From assembly GCF_032854445.1 (NCBI RefSeq), contig NC_088297.1, positions 15,883,127 through 15,947,126 of the forward strand: a stretch of 64,000 nt of DNA, read 5' to 3'. Position 1 is the first letter of the stretch, and each line of letters starts with the position of its first letter. Shown here piece by piece: positions 12,157 through 23,092 of this stretch. The translations under genes were made by a program, and so were the position numbers. Below the pieces are notes generated by a model. That model had not been told where the DNA came from and did no database searches. It worked only from the letters and a program-made list of their open reading frames with translations. Origin of the DNA: Liolophura sinensis. Taxonomy: Eukaryota; Mollusca; Polyplacophora; Chitonida; Chitonidae.

Positions 12157-14011
12157 AGAGATCAATAAGCTGAGACGAGAACAAACTTTAGACAAATGAG
12201 CCAGCGACAGCTCGAATAATACAGGAATGATTCAGTGGATGTGTACGGAAATATCTGCCGGCCATTAACATTACGCCAGTCAGACACAAAAGCTATAATG
12301 GAAGCATTATCATACGACGAAAATGAATATACTTTACGATAAATAGGCGCCGAAGTTCAAGAATTTTTAACGGCGTTAACTGCGCGTTACCCACACATGT
12401 AGACATGCAGAACAAAAGAGTAAACTTAAAAAGCAAACAAAAAAGATAACTTAATTGAAGACCGCTGCGTAATGTGCTATCATTTATATAAACAGATATT
12501 GTTCAGTCAGATTTGAGTTAAGAGGAATACCTGTCTGCATATACAAAAGCGTACAGTACATGACTGTCTTTAATTTAATTGCATTATAAAGCTCAAGATA
12601 TTTAGGGGGAAAATCCGCAGAATAATGAGGTTTGCTAAGGGCCGTGTTTAAAATTATTAGTGGACGTTCTTCTGAGTGGTGATATTTAATAACATTACAA
12701 ACACACACTCAAAGGTTAGAATTCATTAGATGTTATCCCCTCTCGGTATAAGTTCAGATGAGTTTAAATTAGTGAGAAAAAAAAGTCAAACACACCCAAC
12801 ATTATGGTATGTGCATATTTGCCTAAGCTTAACAGATCTAAGTGTGTATCGCTATCTGTCTATTAGGCAGAAGACAGGCTTATTAAAAAAAAAAGGTTGA
12901 CATTTTTTTGATTAGTTATTCAGAAAATAGGACACCTGTATGTACTGTGTCATTTGTGGTTTTATGTACATAATATTTTATGGGAAGAGGTTACAAATGA
13001 ACGCTTTCTTTTTGTTAGTTTTCTTGGCATCAGTCAAGGAGTGTAGCTGATCGAATCTTTTTTGACGTAACATTATACATCAGGTGCATTACATCATCGG
13101 CGGGAAGTGGATGTCCCCCATTGTAATATAAAACGTTTATAGCATAGAAAGTTATACCGGAGTGTGATGGTTGACAAATGGGCACGTGTAACTGATGGAA
13201 TATATGTACTGCCTCTTGATAGTGCACCTCAGTCAGAGTTCTGTTCTAACTGTCCATGTAAATACTTAAAAGTAACAACTCAGAAAGCCATATAGCACCG
13301 TGGCATGGCAGAATTAAGTAAAAGAAATGCAGAGAGGTTGATGGCAATTTAGTAGACACAACAACAAAAAAACACAATGCACTGTGTCAATTGCACCAAA
13401 ATAAGCACACACGGGCATTCAGAATAAGACACCTGACTGAGGTAAATTTGCAAGTGGCCGGATTTCACCGGTAATACGTATGATCAGTAACCACCTACCA
13501 CACTGTCGTCACTGCTATGGTTTTACTTTCTGCACTGTAGTCTTGTATAATCTTGTACGAAAAACAAAACCTTGTGCATCACACAGTTACCACATCACTG
13601 TTCAGGTATGGAGACATAACTGACACAACTAATGGCATTAGTAAAATAATTCTGGAATGTATTGGATTCAAACGCAGTATAGGACGTGTTACCTGCGCAG
13701 TTGTAATAACAATGCATAACGCGATGTTCCATTCCTTTTTAACCCATAATATGTCACCCTATATATACTGGCTTCTGTCATCTTACCTTGGTTTTGCGTA
13801 GTGGGCTCCTCTCGACCGTGTCAGGCGACCACAGAGGCACTGGTGTAAACGTCTCTCAAAACTTGCTGATAGTTTCACAAACTGACTTGGAGAGAAGACG
13901 AATCTCACCTGTCAGGAACGAAGCAAGCTATTTTAGGAACTCTTCTTAACCACGCCCCCCCTGTTGAAGGAGATGGAACAAAGAACAAAAAGACTTTGTT
14001 GTCTTGTTCTT

Positions 14012-14283
14012 ACAGCAACGATTTTCTGTCGCCGATAAAAATAGGCTTCAATTAGATGGTAATGAATTCCTTACAAAAATAAAGACCCGTATCACGAAGT
14101 CAACTGGGTATTCGCCACGACTACACGAATGTTACACCGCGTCTGCTAAGCGAAAAGGAGAGCAGTGCCTACGGCAGTTATTTTCACCGTCCTCACCCGA
14201 TCTACATACAGAGTGGAGATAGTTTTAAAGACGACACGGACCAACCCGGTCGGGACTCAGCACTGATTTTCAAACCATCGCCG
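14012..14283 (+). other. Candidate non-coding (5' UTR) exon
   Basis: A strong acceptor (ttgtcttgttcttacag) ends near 14012 and a strong donor (cgccg|gtaagt) lies near 14283. SLC9B gene 2 has an acceptor directly before its start codon (22642), so it needs at least one upstream leader exon, and this stretch is a possibility. A 72-codon frame inside it ends before the donor. The support is splice-site appearance only. Confidence 0.22.
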
Positions 14284-16937
14284 GTAAGTGTTTCCTATTA
14301 ACACTACTTACGTCGCTTTTATACACCGCAGCAAGCACAAAGCTCTTGTCTCTCGCGGGAGACTGTTGGTATTTGTAGATCATATATATTTCATTTCCGA
14401 CAGGAGTCAGGCATGACGTTTGTCATCTCGATTCGACAGCGAAGCAATAAAAATGAACTGTAAATCAAGATTCGGTCAAACTTTACAGCTTTATTATACC
14501 ACTAGTCGTATATTAGATTTTCTGAGCGGTCCAAAAGCCAAACGATGCATCTGTTTTCATTGCCGTTTCCTACGGCAACTCGTGTCATAGCCGTTAAATA
14601 CTCTGATCTATAAATTATTAGGCCACCGTCTTGCACTCATGCATGATAACTGTTAAAACATATACTGCGACTTATGAAACGGTTAGCTTTGAGATTGCCA
14701 ACCTAGAGATAACGGAGAACCTTTTGTTTTCACCGAAAAATAAACGAAAAAATGCGGGTGATTCCTTTCTGAAAAGTGACTGAGACCTAATATTGTAAAT
14801 AGGCCTCGATTTCTGCACCAAGAAGAACTCACACGTCCATTAGGAGATACACTTAATTATTTTCGTGGCATCATACACCAAATCAAAACTAATTAAAGTA
14901 ACGTAAATGCCAATAAATTTCTTATAGGTAAGTATATACTGTCATCTTTAACTGTTCTTATATGCGTGTAAACTCCCTTAGATATCCTCATTAGTGAGAT
15001 GTATAAAGTTGCCTTTTACAAATGCCTCTTACTGAATACAGGCTTTTTATTCATGTCTATTGCATATCAGGGCCGAGCGATAAAAAATAACATCAAATCA
15101 TTTTAGGAAAGAGTCCTTTAATATGAATGGGTTTTATAATGATGGACCGGAGCTCTCTATTGCTGTGGGTAAACCAAGCAGATTCTTCCCCTACACATTC
15201 AAAACCGGAAACAGACGAATAAAATTGTAGGCAGAATGAAAACTGTAACAGCAACTGAGACATATACATGGTACTGAAAATGCAAAATCTCAATCAAATA
15301 GGTTTCATTAAAAACAAAAAGTGTTTTCAAAAGCAAATGAGCTAAAATTACATCAAACTGCACAAGCTACTTTTTTAATAAGTTGTGTAGAAATCGATCA
15401 TGCCATGCCCATATTTGAATTGTTCACCAAAACCTTATGTATCACGTATGAAATATTCCCATACCTGTTTTACGCGGACAGTGGAAATTACTTTAAAAAA
15501 GTCGTTTCAGTTGTGTTTTCGACGGAACGTCAATGTGCAGTTTTCACTACGACAACGGAGTGACCTCCCTAGGTGGCAAAGGAAGACCATTTACCTATCT
15601 GTTAACTTTGCAGTGATGAAGGTTGGATGAAAGTACCTGCAGAACATCATTATTTTCGCAATACTGAGATTCAAAACCCATCCAAAAACATAATTCAGAA
15701 GATTAATTTAACCCTTTTTAATTAGAATTTCTATATTCTATACACCACCCCATGTTAAAATTGCCAGATAGACCTTACCGTGGCTGGTTCCCTACCCCTA
15801 GCGTCAGATGGCGCCAATCCCTTCTGATGTAGGGGCAGGCAAAGTACAAATTGTTGTTACGTTGTGTCTCGAAACCTGTGAATAGAAAATAAGCTCTTTA
15901 ACTTTTCTGAAATCTGTTCGAAGTACACGGCAGCACCTGGCTAAAACATATTGAAATCGAAAGCATGAATCTCAACCTTTGTAAAAAGAATCATACTTTA
16001 TTATTTTAATGAGATTTCACCGAATAACACGAGGAACAAAATGACAATAATGCACTAATGGTATGGTCCAGGCAGCCATATTGAAAATTTTATCCAATCA
16101 AACAGGCTGATGTCAGATTGCGCCGACTAAACTGTGATATGACCTTTAACCATTAAACCAAAGAAGTGACATATGATAACAGAAAACTACTGCATAAGAC
16201 ATCATTTTGAGGTCGTTTCCAACGAATTAGTTATGTGGAGCCGAAGGGCAATTTCACAAAGTGTTGTGGGGCAGCTCTGTATCGTTTATGGACTATCACA
16301 GACGTAAAATAAATTGATTTACAAGCCGGGTAATATTCAATGACGGCACTGGTATCACAAATTATGTCAAACTGTAGCATACCGTCTCGACCCGAACCGC
16401 ACCCATATACCCAAATGCATTTTTTTTTCGTTCATTTTAGCATTTAGTCAGCAGTTTCTAAATAACAAATATCAAAGTCGATGCCAAATTCATTAGAGAT
16501 GACGCAGGTTTATGGGAATGACAAAACGGTATCTCACCTGACAATGATTAAAATTAATTAAATCTTATGACATTTTTTGGTTGTTTATTACCACTGAAGA
16601 ATTTGCTCTTTTGTCTTTCTCACATACAGGAGATGTTTTTTCTGTTTTATTTTATGAAGTACGGTAAAATTATTGAAACGCAGTGTTTAAGCCCTGACGT
16701 CTGCGATAACTTAGTCAGCACTGCTTCTATCCTAAAAGCCACAGCTGCAAAACTGAAGCATAAAACCCAGCAATGGTAGAATGCCTAGGCCAGTCTCAGT
16801 GGTGCTTATATTTATTTCCATTTCTTTGAGAATTGAGCACAAATCTAGTTGTAATTTCCCAACTTTCATCTGCCATGGGCTACTGCTTAGACTATTACAC
16901 GGAAAATACCATCGACGTTAGAGAGCTAGAGTAAACG

Positions 16938-16945
16938 TGACGTCA
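16938..16945 (+). promoter_or_regulatory. CRE-like palindrome TGACGTCA
   Basis: An exact 8-bp CREB/ATF consensus site in intergenic DNA. A single site of this length is weak evidence by itself. Confidence 0.3.
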
Positions 16946-17820
16946 TTTTGCTCTCGATAATGGAGGCGTGCTGAAGATGTGTCCAGACGAATTTTCACTA
17001 AAGGTTTACTGGGTTGAAAAAAAAATCTGAAAAAAAAAAAAACATTAAATGTCGATTTAAGATAATATGAATGATAGTTTTTCAGTGGACATAAACATAA
17101 GTCAGGGGCTGTCTTTCGCCTTAAAGCTGCTAACGTGATCTAACACATCATTATCGTTGTTTATTCATGTATGAGACGGTGAGGTTTATGGGTAAGGAAT
17201 GCCCTGCAGGAGATAAAGAGAGAATCCAAATGAAACGGCACACAGAATCTTTAACCTACATTTCGTCCTTAGTACAACGTGCCACGTGTTTACTCTAGTT
17301 CTTTCAGTTAAATCGTTGACCGCATTACCATGCCGACATCCCCGTATATAAATCGGGGAAACTCTCATTCTAATTGCACACAGCATTGGTGACTTGGCTG
17401 AGATTACAGAAATATTAGGGTTCATTCCAAATTACTTCGTTCTCCAATTCCGCCATGTTGGTTTTGACCTCAATGCATCTGTGACAGAAGCTCACTGGCT
17501 TGTTCACAGTGACATTGTACGGATGTACTCCCTGCCTGCGAGCACCTGCCTACAGTTACACATCACTCAGAATGCCAGTTGTTCCACACGGGTAGCCATG
17601 GTACATAGTTTTCTGTTACCTGGAGTTCGTTTAAATACAATAATCTCTAGTTCCAGGAGCTGAACTTGACCTACGTTAATAGACCAAGTATCGAATTGCG
17701 TCACCCTCCTCACTCCCTCATGCATGCTGCCCCGATAGCAAGGAAACCCAAAAACTAATATGTATTGAATTATTTGCTGATTTCATTGGAGTATTACACC
17801 ATACTTATACACCATATTTA

Positions 17821-17862
17821 ACACGAGTTTGTGTTTTATTATTTTGTAACACAAACTCGTGT
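17821..17862. repeat. Perfect 15-bp inverted repeat (hairpin)
   Basis: acacgagtttgtgtt (17821-17835) and aacacaaactcgtgt (17848-17862) are perfect reverse complements with a 12-nt loop. A related imperfect hairpin (aacacttttttgtgttg with caacacaagtgttttt) follows at 17878-17917. The pair may be the core of a small palindromic element. Confidence 0.75.
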
Positions 17863-17999
17863 ACTTCACATTTATTTAACACTTTTTTGTGTTGAATGAA
17901 AACAACACAAGTGTTTTTGTGTGCAATGTACAATACATTACATGTGCATCACCAGTCATTTTTTTTTTTTACCTTTTCAAGGAACACTGTTTTCTGACG

Positions 18000-20066
18000 G
18001 CCTCTGAAATGAACGAAAACCGACAATTGCGATAATGGCTTACTTATATGTCGCTGTTGACCTTCTGAAACAAATATAATATTTTTCTCACTACAGATCG
18101 ATTTACTTTTGTTGTTTTCATTTAAAAGTGAATAAAAATGTAAAGAATTAAACACTACAATATGAGAAAAGTGGGATATGGGATTTATAGCATTATCTTT
18201 AAAAAAGTCAAAACAACAAAAGGTACAACCATAGACTTAACAGTTCATTATCTAACGACATGGAAATGTGCCCCAAAGCGAAGTTGTGACAAAACGTGTG
18301 GCTCATCGTCACGCCTGACTTGTTACGCGATTTTGACTATTTACGATATTCCAGAATCCATTAAGAGTGGCTGTAGGACAGTGAAATATCATGCTTTGCA
18401 GGCGGGCCCCTGTCCCGAAAAAAACGAGAATAACTGGATATACATTAAACATCTGTAATTACGACTGCAGGTCGGCCTATACGGTGAAAACGGGATGGCG
18501 TGATGTATAATATATCAATAGTTTGCACGTTGATATATGTGTGCGATAAGCTCGGGTACAGATAGCATGTAATGGCGGTAGACTCGCACCTGTTGAAAAA
18601 TCACTCATGCATGACGCGTTTTGGAGCAAATTACAATGAGCGATAAACTGTATATCCTGGTGTTTTCTAATGCTTATTTAACAGACCATTGACCGCCGAG
18701 CTAAGAATGTCAAGTGAAGTGTCAAAAAATCACGGTATGACTTGCTGACTGATACATCTGCATGGTTACAGGGTTAAGGCTTGTCCCGTTTGAATAAAAT
18801 TAAGTACAATGAATACGTATTTGGCCTCTGACAGCTTCGAGATTCGTTTCGAAATGTGAAAAATTTATACTTCACAAAGCTATACCAACTTTTTCTTTTC
18901 TCATATAAATGAGTTAGCTATGTCTATAATTATTATAGCCTTTGTTTGAAGTGGCCATATCGGAGATTTGTCGAAAAAATCCATATTTGTTAACCAAATC
19001 AAATTTTCTGTATTTACTAAGAATACATCATGTTATTGCCTTTCAGTGAATATTAGACTTGTACCTGAGTATTTATAATGTTAGGGTGATTATAAGGATT
19101 AAAGAATCTAAAATGTGACCCGCTTTTATAAAATTTAGGAACATTGTTATTTTCGGATTTTGAACGGTATAGCACGTGCATAAACGATGCCAATATGTTG
19201 TGTAGGTAATTATTTGGGACATTCCAAAATAATAGAAAAAGTTCAAGGGGAAGGCGGCATATTTTTTGCTTCCACGAGGTGGTGCTAGTGTGAAGCAGGA
19301 CCTCAAGCCATTATTACGCCAAGAATAGATTGCATCGTAACGTCTACATCGTTACAAGGTATTAGTTTCTATTGTGACGTCGTACTGTCTTCATTGTGAC
19401 GTCATCATGATGAGCTGGGACGAGAACATTTCACGTCAGAAAATGACGTCAAGGTCCTGCTACCTTGCATTTGACAGGTCTCCATTGGATTTGCATGGAG
19501 TGATTTTTTTTTTTGCTAAACACCTCCGATGTAGCCAAAAATCCATAATGGTTCTAAAGTTTGAAACCGTTGTAAATGGATTTGCTTTAGGAAATTTTAG
19601 GAACTTTATTGATGATTTTGAGCGCTAACGCGTCCAGAGACGAGATTGATATTTGATGAAAGGTAATGGTTTGGGCCACTCTAAAAAGCACCAAAAATTT
19701 GATTGGATTTGCGCTGATCGATTTTTTTTTTTGCCAAAAGTCTCCGGTACAGCCTCTTCAATACGCGTACATGTAACATGCCGTCCGTACTCTCCATACT
19801 CGTGATTTATATATAGCATACTAGGTGTATAAGGTATCAAAAATGGCAACCAGGTTTGTAATATGCTAATTTATAAAGGGCAGGAAATGCCCTAATAAAA
19901 TCTTTATCTTTTGTCACAGATATATAGCCTTCTTTTAAACTCAATCTCTAATGAAAGCCTCGCCGAATTAGGATTATTATTTTTTTTTAACTTTCGATCC
20001 GAGATATTATTAAACTGTTAACATGATGCAACTAACCACTCAGAAGCTTAATTATAATAGTGTTAT

Positions 20067-20072
<6 letters not shown>
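18000..20072. other. Intergenic DNA upstream of SLC9B gene 2
   Basis: No gene is recognised. A 98-codon open frame at 18162-18458 has several cysteines but no family resemblance. A pair of similar 50-bp stretches (19489-19537 and 19704-19752, each ggatttgc, T-run, then a cctccg-like core) suggests a diverged local duplication. Confidence 0.45.
19375..19451 (+). promoter_or_regulatory. Cluster of three CRE-type sites
   Basis: TGACGTCG at 19375-19382, TGACGTCA at 19397-19404 and TGACGTCA at 19444-19451 lie within 77 bp, about 3.2 kb upstream of the SLC9B gene 2 start codon. This density of CREB/ATF consensus sites is unlikely in AT-rich DNA. Function as a promoter or enhancer is inferred. Confidence 0.45.

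Positions 20073-20114
<42 letters not shown>
20073..20114. repeat. (AT)n microsatellite, 42 bp
   Basis: A pure alternating AT run of 21 units in intergenic DNA. Confidence 0.95.
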
Positions 20115-20117
<3 letters not shown>

Positions 20118-20782
20118 ACCAAATAAGGCTTACACGTCTTGTCAATCTTGAAACACTCATGAGCATACACGAACACTGGCAAAATCGTGTGATAACTTAA
20201 CCTACATAGTATGCACATCTAAATTAGAGCTGGGTCAAATTAACATAACAGAACAATGGTGCGACGGATCGTACGCATATACCTAGGGCATAAAATGTAT
20301 ATTAGACGGACAATGGCGTGCTTCATAAATGCTATTAGTGGGCTACTGATATTAAAATCGAAGCCAAAATAACTGGTTTCATGAAGATCGTAAATATAAA
20401 AATAGACGAACTGTTTAAATTGTGGGTGAATTTCTAACTGGACATAAAGGAAATTTAATGTAATAAGACTTTTCAGTGAATACTAACTGTGTAAGCCCCG
20501 GTAGTTCTGAGAGAACAAATATAAGTAGCCTATATGTTTTGCCTTTTTATCATTCGACTTTATACTATACGTTAAGTTTACGTCTTTCGAAATGTTTTTT
20601 TCGAAATGTTTCCAAAAGTCCTAAAAGTTCCAAAAGTCATTAATGATGGAAGGTGAAGGTCAGATCTTCTATTTTGCGTTTAAATAATTCAACATAGTGT
20701 TCAGAAAATTATTTCGAGAGAGTGCTGCAACACCACTGAGATAATGGTATACTGTTCAAGCAATTTTATTTATTACAGACCC

Positions 20783-20990
20783 ATTTATTTATTTGATTGG
20801 TGTTTTACGCCGTACTCTACAATATCTCACTTATACGACGGAGGCCAACATTAAGGTTGAAGAAAATCGGACCGAGCTCGGGGCAAACTCACAACCATCC
20901 ATATAAGAAGCCAACATGAGCTGGACTCACACCGACCGCATTTTGAGTGGCCCCCCTGGGTCATTGTGCTGCGGAAGCCGAGGAGGCCCT
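20783..20990 (-). mobile_element. tRNA-derived SINE, diverged
   Basis: The minus-strand copy has tail (aaat)n, tacggcgtaaaacacc and a central deletion (body jumps from ttgtgagtttgcccc to ggcttctta). The head is degraded to ggcctcctcggcttccgcag. Confidence 0.82.
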
Positions 20991-20999
20991 TCAGGTCGT

Positions 21000-22640
21000 T
21001 TTAACCACACAAGCACTATCACTCGATTAAAAATTCTAGGTCTCCTGCAGTCTAAGCTGAGAATGTTTAATAATGAAGTAATCACAATTACACCCGTCAG
21101 ATTTGCATGAATATAGAAAGATTATTCCACACTTACCTGATATTCACCCGTTTTACAAATGTAGTCATCAGTCCCTGCTGATTTGAGAGATATGGGAAGT
21201 CCTTTTGCAAGCGGAGGTACAACCCACAGATCATTTAACATTATCTGTGCCCACTGGCAATGGTAAAACAGCTTTTTTGCATACATGTATGTATGGAAAT
21301 ATACATGTCTAATGTGTAAAAATATACAAAAATGTCGACATATGGGTATATATGTTTGTCAAGCGAAATACATGTAGGTTTTTGTGCATACATGTTTTCA
21401 TTTTATGTTGTTAGCAAATGTGTACCTGTGTTTGACAGGCTGTTTTAACTTCTACAACGATGTTTAATGCGTGTGATAAGCTACACTGCCGCAGAAATAG
21501 AGACGTTTTAACATGCATTTGTAATTAGGAGAGGCTGTAATCCATCCGCAATATATGTACATAAAGAAAGTAGTCCTCGTGTATTTCCGTATACATCTAT
21601 ATACGGATGGATTAATGACATGTCAGTGTGGATGATGTGCATACCTTTACATAATTCCACTCACATTAATGAAACAAATGATCATCAGTGATGTCATAGC
21701 TTCATGTAAAATTACAGAAGGCTGGTGACGTTTTATCAAAAGGATGTAAGCTAAGCTGATTAAACTAAATCGTGACTTTTTGGCTGTCATACGGAGTAAG
21801 CCGAAGCATATTCGAATACACGCATCAGACTGGGGATTTAAATCATATGACTGGCCTTAGCTTTGTTACTCTCATGGCGAGGCGGAGTGGTTTGTTCCAT
21901 GTGCGGCGAATTCCGCCATGTTTTTTTCCACACACACGCCAAAAACACACCCATATATATGTATTTATCTAATTTTCGAAGATTATCTGGATGCATTATT
22001 TAGTGACGCGCTTGTCATTGTTTATTGTTTGACAACTTTCTCAGCATGTTCATGTTGTTTTTAAAATTATCATTCGATGTGAATCTTGCGAATGCCACAA
22101 ATTTAAAGTCTGTTTGGCTGTTTATTTCATTAAGTGTCAACGCTGTGTATACTCAACAATAATTTCACCTATATGTTGGTGACGGTTTCGACGGAGGTAG
22201 ACCCCTTCGGTAGGTATCTTATACGCCTCACTTGTCTTAAACTCGTAGCTGTCTCAATGGTATCAGGATTACAGCATGACATCTCACTGGTCCTCGCCTG
22301 TCTAACTGCCGCTTTAAGCCAGTAGTTTCCTAGACGAATACTTCGTTGCCCTCCATCCATGTCAGTGAAAAACTCTTGAGTATGACATTAAACATCAAAT
22401 AATCAAATAAACAAAATTTTTATTGTCAAATAAATAAATAAATACTGAAATGCAATAAACACAGAAGCACATGCAGAAATACACAGATATACAATAAATA
22501 CAGAAATACAATAAAACACAGAAATAAGACTAAGGCATTGTACAGTAAACGAGAAACACTATAGAGGTAAGATAGGGATTATATATCTCACTGTCACCAC
22601 GAAATATTTTGGGCTCATACTTTACATTTGTTTTCCAATC
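21000..22640. other. Upstream flank or leader intron of SLC9B gene 2
   Basis: No coding sequence is recognised. Near 22340-22420 a SINE-like tail (aaaactcttgagtatgacat then taaacatcaaat) is diverged from the main family. The final 25 bp before 22643 form a polypyrimidine tract and acceptor, so part of this segment is probably a 5' UTR intron. Confidence 0.5.
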
Positions 22641-22647
22641 AGAGAAC

Positions 22648-23092
22648 ATGCCAGGAGAAGAGGACAGCCAGGCTGGAGAGACTGGAAGCGGGTCTGTGAA
22701 CGGTTCAGCCAGTTCGGGCTGGGACTCCAAGACCGGTTCCCAGACAGACATAATGAGCAGTCCCCAGTCCTCGGGCAAGACCGGCTGCTGGGCCAAATGT
22801 AACTACTGTTGTATAAGGAACTGCAAACCATGCCTTACCGAGTTTCACGACGTCGACGAACATTCCTCGTGTTGGAAACGCTTTCGGTATGCCTTCATGT
22901 GTCCGCCGCACGGCAAGGTGGCCAGCTGGATCGCTAAGGTGTTCGGGGCCATCATGATCTGGGGCACATTTTGGGCCATCTTAGGGGATCCAGCACTGCC
23001 CGGGGGTAACTTCTTCGGTATCCTGTTTATGTCGTACCTCAGTGAGCTCGGTGGGAATCTGGTGAAGCTAACCCCACTTCCGCCGTTGTTAG
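22648..23092 (+). CDS. SLC9B2-like: SLC9B gene 2, coding exon 1
   Basis: An acceptor (ttccaatcag) ends at 22642, five bases before ATG, so the 5' UTR is spliced. Residues 1-148 comprise a Ser/Gly-rich acidic start, a cysteine cluster (C47, C51, C54, C55, C59, C62), CPPHG at 85-89, a first hydrophobic segment at about 93-112 and ALPGG at 116-120. The donor is TTAG|gtgagt, phase 1. Confidence 0.93.

Larger units (their letters stand above)
12200..17800. other. Intergenic DNA between the two SLC9B genes
   Basis: This 5.6 kb lies between the divergent SLC9B genes and shows no recognisable protein gene. Listed separately are a candidate untranslated exon at 14012-14283 and one CRE site at 16938. 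Open frames of 60-80 codons (for example 17394-17663) have no features of known families. Confidence 0.55.

Noticed and set aside
18162..18458. 98-codon frame with several cysteines as a small secreted protein
   Set aside because: No signal peptide is visible, there is no splice or promoter support, and the base composition matches the surrounding intergenic DNA.
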